Assembly (NCBI GenBank): GCA_013003145.1
Contig: JABDLH010000023.1
Coordinates: 1-12,879 of the forward strand
Direction: 5' to 3'
Length of the DNA stretch: 12,879 nucleotides
Source of the DNA: Flavobacteriaceae bacterium
Lineage (GTDB): Bacteria; Bacteroidota; Bacteroidia; Flavobacteriales; Flavobacteriaceae
Below the pieces are notes generated by a model that saw only the letters and a program-made list of their open reading frames with translations, had not been told where the DNA came from and searched no databases. How positions within the stretch are numbered: the first letter of the stretch is position 1; the number at the start of each line of letters is the position of its first letter. The position numbers and the translations under genes were made by a program. Shown here piece after piece: positions 7,801 through 12,879 of the stretch.

Positions 7801-8350
7801 AGGCATGGGCCGTGAACTTAAGATGACTGATTTCCTTTCTTACCTGCTCTATCCCAAAGTATTCACGGAAGCCCATGAAAAGCACCTGAAATATGGAAAT
7901 GTCATGAATATCCCGACCAAGAACTTCTTCTTCGGAATGGACGTTGGCGAGGAGATCATGGTAGAACTGGACAGGGGTAAGAATATTTTGATCTCCCTGA
8001 TGTTGAAAGGAGAACCTGACGAGGACGGGAATGTCAATATTTTCTTTAAGATCAACGGGCAGTTGAGAAATGTCTTCATCAAGGATAAGTCGGTTAAGGT
8101 AGAGCGGCAGCGCAATAAAAAGGCCGAGGCCGATGATCCCAAGCAAATTGGAGCGCCATTACAAGGTATGCTATCCAATGTGCTGGTCAAGAAAGGGCAG
8201 GAAGTACAGAAGAACCAGCCGCTTTTCGTGATTGAAGCCATGAAAATGGAAACTACAGTAACCGCGAATGAGGAAGGAGTCATAGACCGGGTAGAATTAG
8301 GAAACGGGACCTTGGTACATTCGGATGATCTTGTCCTCGTTTTAAAATAG
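4898..8350 (+). CDS. pyc: Pyruvate carboxylase, single-chain biotin enzyme
   Basis: ATP- and biotin-dependent enzyme that turns pyruvate and bicarbonate into oxaloacetate, refilling the TCA cycle. The 1150 aa match the full-length single-chain form. Biotin carboxylase is at about 1-455, with the ATP glycine loop GGGGRGMR at 164-171 and EVNPRIQVEH at 290-299. After a linker comes the carboxyltransferase domain at about 530-830, with DTTMRDAHQS at 537-546, the carbamylated-lysine candidate Lys712 in GIKDMAG and metal ligands His741 and His743 in LHTHD. A conserved PYC region follows, then a C-terminal biotinyl domain with EAMKMET, the biotin on Lys1116. The start is GTG. The frame is open back to a TAG at 4850-4852 but contains no ATG, and the GTG directly precedes the conserved EIKKVLVANRGEIA. 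It has a strong promoter and is probably co-transcribed with the glycosylase-like gene 4 nt downstream. Confidence 0.97.
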   Translation: MEIKKVLVANRGEIAIRIFRACVEIGVRTVGIYTYEDRYSLHRYKADECYQIGGEGEPLKPYLDIDAIIQVAKDNQVDAIHPGYGFLSENATFARKCEENGIIFIGPKVSVLKALGDKITAKEVAVANKVPVIESSQKDLDDVKIAISEANRIGYPVMLKAASGGGGRGMRVIRTEDELRKAYPEARRESLNAFGDDTVFLEKFVENPKHIEVQIVADTHGNIVHLYERDCSVQRRYQKVIEFAPSVGLSDETKNKLYTYAIDICKAVNYNNIGTVQFLVDDDRSNYFIEVNPRIQVEHTVTEMVTNIDLVKAQLFIAGGYRLSDKQIKIPDQASVKVTGYALQCRVTTEDPGNDFKPDYGVVTTYRSASGFGIRLDAGSIYQGVVISPFFDSMLVKVSAISRTLDGSCRKMRRALAEFRIRGVKTNMAFLDNILKHPSFREGKVTVNFIKNEPKLFEFTEPRNRANKLLEFLGENIVNGNPDVKNVDPNRVFSKPKVPSYPSREPYPKGTKDLLTELGPEGLANWLKSEKKVHFTDTTMRDAHQSLLATRMRTADMLKVAEGYAKNHPEIFSLEVWGGATFDVCLRFLQENPWERLELLREAMPNILLQMLIRGSNGVGYTAYPDNVIAKFVEQSWESGIDLFRIFDSLNWMKSLAPCIEHVRTRTNGIAEGSICYTGDILDPAKTKYDLKYYVQLAKDLENAGAHILGIKDMAGLLKPNAAYELVSALKSEINIPIHLHTHDTSSIQPATYLKAVEAGVDVVDVALGGLSGLTSQPNFNSVVEMLRFHERENLLDHKKLSEYSNYWETVRNYYYPFESGLKSGSGDVYNHEIPGGQYSNLKGQAIALGLENKFPEITKMYAEVNEMFGDIIKVTPSSKVVGDMAQFMISNGYTVEDIMERGENFSYPSSVVSFFRGDLGQPVGGFPEKLQKIILKGEEPYTDRPNAHLEPVDFDKEFEDFKKKFGSGMGRELKMTDFLSYLLYPKVFTEAHEKHLKYGNVMNIPTKNFFFGMDVGEEIMVELDRGKNILISLMLKGEPDEDGNVNIFFKINGQLRNVFIKDKSVKVERQRNKKAEADDPKQIGAPLQGMLSNVLVKKGQEVQKNQPLFVIEAMKMETTVTANEEGVIDRVELGNGTLVHSDDLVLVLK

Positions 8351-8354
8351 ACCT

Positions 8355-9080
8355 ATTAAAAATCCCTTTGTACATACCCATCCCTTTGACCCTTTTCTAT
8401 TTGAAGAGGCTACACGCTGGATCGTCGGAACCCTGCCCCCGCCCAGGTTCACTACGGGTGAACTGAAACCCGGAGATGTCAATTTCTGTTACGGCAGCAG
8501 GGACGGGCAGCTTTGGAATATCCTGGACAGGATGTATGAACTTGAATTGCTGTACGAGGATTCTGAAGAAGCGGTACAGCAACGCAAAGACTTCCTGAGG
8601 CGGGAGAAGATCGGGATATTCGATATCGTAGAAAGAGCAGAACGCCTGAAGGTTGATGCCACGGACCTGGGAATGAACGGGGTGTGCTTACGTGACCTGC
8701 TTGGAGGGTTATACCAGTATCCCAAAGTGGATACCATATTATTTACCGGTGGGAATAGCAAGAACGGACCTGAATACTTCTTCAGGCGCCTTGCCAGGGA
8801 TCACGGTATCAAATTAATCCCGGTGCATACAGACGTCCCCCGTATCCATGAATTTATGCTACCCGGGGATACTGCAAACAGACGTATACGGACAGTGTCA
8901 CTTACCGCTCCCAGTGGAAGCGCAAACCGGGCAGTTGGGAGTATGCAGGATTACAAACACCTGAAAATGCGTCAGCCAGGTTTTACAACCCTTGATTTCC
9001 GTATACTGCAATACAGCCCGTTTTTTAAAGATCCATTGTATATCTGGGAATTTGACAAAAAAAGAACCCGGGACATTTAA
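8355..9080 (+). CDS. Uracil-DNA-glycosylase-superfamily protein with apparent ATT start
   Basis: Probable DNA-repair protein of the uracil/hypoxanthine-DNA glycosylase superfamily. From the ATT at 8355 it has 241 aa. Near the N-terminus, IVGTLPPPRF (23-32) fits the superfamily's motif-1 strand and loop. YGSRDGQLWNIL (46-57) resembles the YGxPxNxFWxIL segment of family-6 hypoxanthine-DNA glycosylases, but the Asn position reads Gly51 with Asp50 before it. LFTGGNS (129-135) is the central strand and APSGSANR (185-192) resembles the C-terminal PSxSxAN loop. The frame opens after a TAA at 8343-8345 and has no ATG, GTG or TTG until the ATG at 8532, which would remove both N-terminal motifs. The ATT 4 nt after the pyc stop, followed by K-N-P-F, is the natural start position. 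Identification is from motifs only; substrate is unknown. Confidence 0.75.
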   Translation: MKNPFVHTHPFDPFLFEEATRWIVGTLPPPRFTTGELKPGDVNFCYGSRDGQLWNILDRMYELELLYEDSEEAVQQRKDFLRREKIGIFDIVERAERLKVDATDLGMNGVCLRDLLGGLYQYPKVDTILFTGGNSKNGPEYFFRRLARDHGIKLIPVHTDVPRIHEFMLPGDTANRRIRTVSLTAPSGSANRAVGSMQDYKHLKMRQPGFTTLDFRILQYSPFFKDPLYIWEFDKKRTRDI

Positions 9081-9094
9081 TTTCCCGGGTTCTT
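9062..9094. terminator. 12-bp stem hairpin between convergent genes
   Basis: AAGAACCCGGGA (9062-9073) and TCCCGGGTTCTT (9083-9094) pair perfectly over 12 bp around a 9-nt loop. The glycosylase-like gene's TAA (9078-9080) is in the loop, so the left arm is coding. The A-run at 9057-9061 gives a T-tract after the stem on the minus strand, making it a classic intrinsic terminator for the minus-strand trp/M20/small-ORF transcript. For the plus strand only TTCTT ends the stem, so it is weaker in that direction. Confidence 0.75.
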
Positions 9095-9100
9095 CCAGAT

Positions 9101-9127
9101 CAATAACGATAATAGATAGCGTTATTG
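9101..9127. repeat. Second hairpin, 8-bp stem
   Basis: CAATAACG (9101-9108) and CGTTATTG (9120-9127) are perfect inverted arms with an 11-nt loop, followed by TTTATT on the plus strand. It overlaps the stop codon of the small minus-strand ORF (9122-9124). It could help plus-strand termination or protect the 3' end; the stem is AT-rich and only moderately stable. Confidence 0.45.
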
Positions 9128-9283
9128 TTTATTCTGCTGATCCTTAATAGTATCCTTTTCAATATCAAATTTATTGGTATCTATATCGGTATTCCCCGTA
9201 GGATTGTTCGGGGTAGTTTGTTCTTTCGTTCTTTCAAATTTTTTATCTATAGTTCCCATACTGTGTTTTCTTTTTTTATTCAT
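9122..9283 (-). CDS. Hypothetical 53-aa hydrophilic protein
   Basis: Small ORF from ATG at 9283 to TAA at 9122-9124. The product starts MNKKRKHSMGTIDKKFERTK and continues with an Asn/Thr/Pro-rich middle (TTPNNPTGN) and a charged tail rich in Asp, Lys and Gln. It has no hydrophobic segment, no cysteine and probably no stable fold. A second ATG at 9259 would give a 45-aa form starting MGTIDKK. It lies 81 nt after the stop of the M20 peptidase gene on the same strand, and the strong hairpin with a minus-strand T-tract lies just beyond it, as expected for the last gene of a transcript. I recognise no family. The plus strand of the same stretch also has an open frame, but its translation is hydrophobic and low-complexity, so the minus reading is more credible. 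Confidence 0.5.
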   Translation of the reverse strand: MNKKRKHSMGTIDKKFERTKEQTTPNNPTGNTDIDTNKFDIEKDTIKDQQNKQ

Positions 9284-9364
9284 AATCAATATAAGAAACG
9301 AAGGATGGAATACCCGTTAAGACCCTTATAAACCTATGTTATTGAATGTTAAGTTCGGAGAGGG

Positions 9365-10867
9365 TCAATTCAAAGACGGAGCACTGCTGAGTAGGGAATA
9401 GAATACTTGTATGCCATAGTCTATTTTTCCGATCTCCAAATTTTCATTGGGACTGTGTTGATTGTTATCAGGGTTCACCATAGGAACAATAAAGGCAGGA
9501 ATGGCCAGCTCATTTACAAAAGGTGAAATAGGAACAGTACCTCCCATAATTCTGATCTGAACCACTTGTTTCCCGAATTTCTTCCCTAGGGTGTTAACCA
9601 GGTATGTACCATAGGGATTGTCCAGGGGAGTCTGGAACGCATCTGTGACCGGGCGTTCCGTGACGGTTGCGATTCGATCGTATTTCAGTCGGTCCTCAAC
9701 CGAAGGTATTTCCGTCATCAGCTGGTACCCCTTCTCTTTGATATAGGTTTTGATCAGCTCTTTAAGCCGGGTGCCATCGGACTCCGGGACCAGGCGAAGG
9801 TCTAACTCGACAGTGGCCGATTCAGGGACAATAGTCCTGGCTTTGTCTCCTACCCAGCCGGAAGACAGACCCCGGATATTCAATGAGGGGTATTGCAGGG
9901 ATTCCTGGTAGAAAGATCCCACTTTTTCCGGTTTACGAATTGCCAGGTTCCGGTTGATAGCTTCACTGTCATCGGGCACACTGCGAAGAACATCCATAGC
10001 TTGCTCATCAATATTAATACCGTCGTAATATCCCTTGATCGTCACCCGGCCTTCCTCGTCCTTCATCCCTGCCAGCAGTTGTGCCAGCTGTAAACCGGGA
10101 TTGGGTGCGTAATTGCCGTAATGGCCGCTGTGCTGAGGTTTTATCGGTCCGTAAGTAGTGATACTCATGGTGGTAATACCCCGGCATCCGTACACCACGG
10201 TAGGTAAGCCCGAGGCGTGAACCGGGCCGTCATTTATAATCAGTAGATCGGCTGCCAGTAATTCCCGGTATTGCTTTACAGCCTCCGGTAACGGTTTACT
10301 GCCTTTCTCTTCTTCGCTGTCCAGGATAACCTTTACATTAAAGGGGATAGGCTGCTTATTTTTCCGTAGCAGGTCTATGGCATTCAGGAACATGACAATA
10401 GGTCCTTTATCGTCAGAGACAGACCTTCCGAACAGGCGCCAGTCATAATTGATATCTTCGGTCAGCGAATCAAAAGGAATCTGTTTCCATCCATCCCCGG
10501 ACCTCTCTTTTAATACGACTTCGTAAGGGCTTTTCTGATCCCACTTTGATGGATCTACAGCCTGCCCGTCAAAATGCATATAGAAAAGCACCGTGGGTTT
10601 TTGATCTTCCATGGGCAGGGCCGCAAAAAACAGAGATTCTCCTGCAGTTGGAAGTACACTGGTATTAAATCCACGCTCGTTGAATTTATTGGTTAGCCAG
10701 GTGATGTTCCTGTTAATACTGGCGTGGTCCAGGGCATCATTAGGTATACTGATAAATTCGCGTAATTCGTCTATAGTGTGCCTGACCTGGGATTTCAGTT
10801 GTGATTGGTCTTGCGCCTGCAGGGAAAGTCCCGTGGCCAGCAAGATAAATAAGCAGAGGTTTTTCAT
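9365..10867 (-). CDS. Exported M20-family metallopeptidase
   Basis: 500-aa zinc-dependent peptidase of the M20/M25/M40 (carboxypeptidase G2/dipeptidase) family. A Sec signal peptide (MKNLCLFILLATGLSLQAQ, cleavage near residue 19) predicts periplasmic or outer location. The two-metal site is complete: HFD at 98-100, SDDKG at 151-155, EEEKGS at 185-190 (Glu186 as general base, Glu187 as ligand), INDGP at 211-215 and His471 in NNQHSPNE. An inserted dimerisation domain carries HSGHYGN at 246-252. The substrate is probably a dipeptide or short peptide, not identifiable by sequence. The ATG at 10867 is 27 nt after the trpA stop on the same strand, so read-through from the trp operon is likely. Nothing suggests a role in tryptophan synthesis itself. 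Confidence 0.92.
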   Translation of the reverse strand: MKNLCLFILLATGLSLQAQDQSQLKSQVRHTIDELREFISIPNDALDHASINRNITWLTNKFNERGFNTSVLPTAGESLFFAALPMEDQKPTVLFYMHFDGQAVDPSKWDQKSPYEVVLKERSGDGWKQIPFDSLTEDINYDWRLFGRSVSDDKGPIVMFLNAIDLLRKNKQPIPFNVKVILDSEEEKGSKPLPEAVKQYRELLAADLLIINDGPVHASGLPTVVYGCRGITTMSITTYGPIKPQHSGHYGNYAPNPGLQLAQLLAGMKDEEGRVTIKGYYDGINIDEQAMDVLRSVPDDSEAINRNLAIRKPEKVGSFYQESLQYPSLNIRGLSSGWVGDKARTIVPESATVELDLRLVPESDGTRLKELIKTYIKEKGYQLMTEIPSVEDRLKYDRIATVTERPVTDAFQTPLDNPYGTYLVNTLGKKFGKQVVQIRIMGGTVPISPFVNELAIPAFIVPMVNPDNNQHSPNENLEIGKIDYGIQVFYSLLSSAPSLN

Positions 10868-10894
10868 ATAATTCGAGCTGATAGCTGTGTAAAT

Positions 10895-11659
10895 CTAGCG
10901 AATTCTTTTAACAAAATCACCGGCAGAATCCGCTCCGTTTTCCGTTAGATGCTTAATGAAAGCCGAGCCGATTATAGCGCCTTTGGTGTTTTCTGTTGCC
11001 TGGGCGAAGGTCTCTGCACTACTGATCCCGAAGCCGGCAATCTGTGGATTACTAAGTTCCATAGCAGCAATTCGTTTAAAATAATCCTGTTGTTCCTGTC
11101 CAAAACCGGACTTAGCTCCCGTGGTACTCGCAGAACTTACCAGGTAAAGAAAGCCATTGGAGGCGGCATCAATCTCCCTGATACGTTCACCACTGGTTTG
11201 GGGGGTGATCAGGAATATGTTGAGCAAACCATAAGCTTCAAATATCTCCTTGTATTGCAACTGGTATTCCCTGAGCGGAAGATCCGGTAAAATAAGCCCG
11301 TCTATACCGATCTCACGGCACTTTTCACAAAACGCTTGCACCCCGTATTGCAATACCGGGTTAAAGTAGCCCATGATGATCAGGGGGATAGAGACCTTTT
11401 CGCGAATGCCCTGCAATTGGGAGAACAACTTTTCCGTGGTCATCCCGTGCTTCAGGGCATGGGTAGAGCTTTCCTGTATCGTAGGCCCATCCGCAAGCGG
11501 ATCGCTGAAGGGGAGTCCTATCTCTATCATATCTACCCCGTGTTCTTCCAGGGATTGGATAATTTTTACCGTATCTCCTTGTTGCGGGTATCCCGCGGTA
11601 AAATATATAGATAGAAGCTTTTTATCTTCCTGGAGTTTTGTCTGTATCCTGTTCATCAT
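10895..11659 (-). CDS. trpA: Tryptophan synthase alpha subunit
   Basis: Cytoplasmic TIM-barrel enzyme that splits indole-3-glycerol phosphate into indole and glyceraldehyde 3-phosphate and passes indole through a tunnel to TrpB. The product is 254 aa, slightly shorter than the roughly 268 aa of the Escherichia coli protein. The signature MIEIGLPFSDPLADGPTIQ spans about residues 44-62 and includes both catalytic residues, Glu46 and Asp57, with the same 11-residue spacing as E. coli Glu49/Asp60. The phosphate-binding end is seen in GFGISS and IIGSAFIKH. Two adjacent ATGs (11659 and 11656) give M-M-N-R; either may be used. It starts 17 nt after trpB, and the M20 peptidase gene follows 27 nt after its TAG. 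Confidence 0.97.
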   Translation of the reverse strand: MMNRIQTKLQEDKKLLSIYFTAGYPQQGDTVKIIQSLEEHGVDMIEIGLPFSDPLADGPTIQESSTHALKHGMTTEKLFSQLQGIREKVSIPLIIMGYFNPVLQYGVQAFCEKCREIGIDGLILPDLPLREYQLQYKEIFEAYGLLNIFLITPQTSGERIREIDAASNGFLYLVSSASTTGAKSGFGQEQQDYFKRIAAMELSNPQIAGFGISSAETFAQATENTKGAIIGSAFIKHLTENGADSAGDFVKRIR

Positions 11660-11676
11660 GCTCAGTGCAAAGATCT

Positions 11677-12858
11677 TTAAAGTTTAAAATAATCGATATA
11701 GGTTTGCAGGTCCTTGTCTCCCCGGCCGGATAGGTTAATCACGACCAGGTCATCGGCCTTGAATTTTCTTTTCTCAAAAATGGCAAAGGCGTGTGCAGTT
11801 TCAATAGCGGGAATAATTCCTTCTAACCGGGCCAGCATACGCCCTGCTTCCATGGCATCATCATCGGTAATGGAAATAAATTCTCCCCTCCCGGAGGCGT
11901 AGAGATGTGCATGCATCGGTCCCACTCCCGGGTAATCCAGTCCGGCAGAAATGGAATAGGGTTCGGTGATCTGACCGTCGGGAGTCTGCATCAGCAAGGT
12001 TTTACTGCCGTGGATGATACCGGTTTTCCCAAGGTAAGAGGTAGCCGCACTTTCCCCTGAATCAACTCCTTTCCCTGCCGCTTCCACAGCGATCAGGCCT
12101 ACTTTGGTATCATCGAGGTAATGGTAATAGGCACCGGCAGCATTACTGCCTCCGCCTACACAGGCAACCACGTAATCCGGTCGCGATCGGCCTTCCTTTT
12201 CCTGCAGTTGTGCTTTGATCTCGGCAGAGATCACAGATTGGAATCGCGCCACCATATCGGGGTAGGGGTGAGGCCCGACCACAGAGCCGATAATATAATG
12301 GGTGTCAATTGGGTTGTTGATCCAATCCCTGATGGCTTCATTGGTCGCATCTTTCAGGGTCTTGCTACCCGAATTCGCCGCTCTTACTGTCGCTCCAAGC
12401 ATTTTCATGCGGGCGACATTAGGGGCCTGCCTTTCAATATCAATAGAACCCATATAAACGATACACTCCATGCCCATTAATGCACAGACGGTGGCGGTTG
12501 CTACGCCGTGCTGGCCCGCACCGGTTTCTGCAATGATCCGTTGTTTGCCAAGGCGCTTCGCAAGCAATATCTGTCCAATGGTATTATTTACCTTATGGGC
12601 CCCGGTGTGGCACAGGTCTTCACGTTTCAGATATATCCGCGTGCCCCAGTGTTCGGAAAGCCTGCTCGCATAGTACAAGGGTGTAGGTCTGCCTACATAG
12701 TCTCTCAGCAGTTCGTTAAATTCCTTCTCAAAGTCAGGGTCTTGCATGATCTGTAGGTATTGCTGCCTGATCTCCTCCGTGTTCGGGTATAACATTTCCG
12801 GGATATATGCTCCCCCGAACTCCCCGTAATATCCGTTCTCATCTACATTGTAAGTCAT
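11677..12858 (-). CDS. trpB: Tryptophan synthase beta subunit
   Basis: Pyridoxal-phosphate enzyme that condenses indole with L-serine to form L-tryptophan, in an alpha2-beta2 complex with TrpA. The product is 393 aa, normal for the TrpB1 type. The PLP lysine is Lys89 in HTGAHKVNN (84-92), Glu111 in ETGAGQHG (111-118) is the catalytic acid/base, and GGGSNA at 235-240 binds the PLP phosphate. The SGRGDKD near the C-terminus is also typical. The N-terminal [13 protein letters not shown] shows the gene is complete, with ATG at 12858. Only 21 nt precede it in the window. These contain an in-frame-looking TAA, possibly the end of an upstream trp gene. No promoter or attenuator is visible; regulation must lie upstream. 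Confidence 0.98.
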   Translation of the reverse strand: MTYNVDENGYYGEFGGAYIPEMLYPNTEEIRQQYLQIMQDPDFEKEFNELLRDYVGRPTPLYYASRLSEHWGTRIYLKREDLCHTGAHKVNNTIGQILLAKRLGKQRIIAETGAGQHGVATATVCALMGMECIVYMGSIDIERQAPNVARMKMLGATVRAANSGSKTLKDATNEAIRDWINNPIDTHYIIGSVVGPHPYPDMVARFQSVISAEIKAQLQEKEGRSRPDYVVACVGGGSNAAGAYYHYLDDTKVGLIAVEAAGKGVDSGESAATSYLGKTGIIHGSKTLLMQTPDGQITEPYSISAGLDYPGVGPMHAHLYASGRGEFISITDDDAMEAGRMLARLEGIIPAIETAHAFAIFEKRKFKADDLVVINLSGRGDKDLQTYIDYFKL

Positions 12859-12879
12859 CCTAAATTAGTTTTAACGCCC

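Noticed and set aside
8346..8366. Programmed frameshift fusing pyc to the glycosylase-like gene
   Set aside because: The downstream frame is +1 relative to pyc and open from 8346, so a shift at AAA-TAG is formally possible. However, pyc ends at the normal point just after its biotinyl domain, there is no slippery-site structure, and a biotin enzyme/glycosylase fusion makes no functional sense. ATT initiation or an error is simpler.
9125..9331. Plus-strand frame of 68 codons downstream of the glycosylase-like gene
   Set aside because: The translation is a low-complexity Phe/Ile run from AT-rich DNA. The opposite strand gives a more protein-like hydrophilic product, and a hairpin lies directly before it.
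12859..12879. Attenuator or promoter for the trp genes at the right edge
   Set aside because: Only 21 nt are available before trpB, with no hairpin or promoter box. An upstream trp gene probably ends here.

Overview
The window looks like chromosomal core DNA of a marine-type Flavobacteriaceae bacterium (Bacteroidota). The evidence is a gene for the small ribosomal protein bTHX, promoter sequences matching the Bacteroidota consensus (TTG about 20 nt before TAnnTTTG), few Shine-Dalgarno sequences, a lipoprotein with an acidic run after its lipidated cysteine, and protein sequences of flavobacterial character. GC content is moderate, mid-40s by eye. I cannot assign a genus. There are no insertion sequences, phage genes, tRNAs, rRNAs or CRISPR arrays.

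Layout. (1) 41-1504, minus strand: ddl (D-Ala-D-Ala ligase), then coaD (phosphopantetheine adenylyltransferase), probably one transcript running out of the window on the left. (2) 1607-3229, plus strand, divergent from ddl: a membrane-anchored two-PASTA-domain protein and, 3 nt later, an RluD-type pseudouridine synthase. (3) 3326-4505, plus strand: yaaA (peroxide/iron stress) and a small putative surface lipoprotein. (4) 4502-4630, minus strand: a 42-aa bTHX ribosomal protein gene whose stop codon overlaps that of the lipoprotein gene. (5) 4631-4897: a 267-bp divergent regulatory region with a good promoter facing each way and several small repeats. (6) 4898-9080, plus strand: pyruvate carboxylase (1150 aa, biotin lysine at 1116) followed 4 nt later by a uracil-DNA-glycosylase-superfamily protein whose only plausible start codon is ATT. 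(7) 9062-9127: hairpins at the convergent gene ends. (8) 9122-12858, minus strand: trpB, trpA, an exported M20 metallopeptidase and a 53-aa hydrophilic small ORF. This is the distal end of a tryptophan operon, with the earlier trp genes presumably beyond the right edge.

The functions are mostly housekeeping: peptidoglycan precursor and CoA synthesis, rRNA modification, anaplerosis (pyruvate to oxaloacetate) and the last two-subunit step of tryptophan synthesis. I did not find a convincing undescribed multi-gene system. The observations most worth a second look are the ATT start and altered motif of the glycosylase-like gene, the stand-alone PASTA protein divergent from ddl, the palindromes inside the bTHX and pyc promoters, and two very small genes that automated calling can miss.
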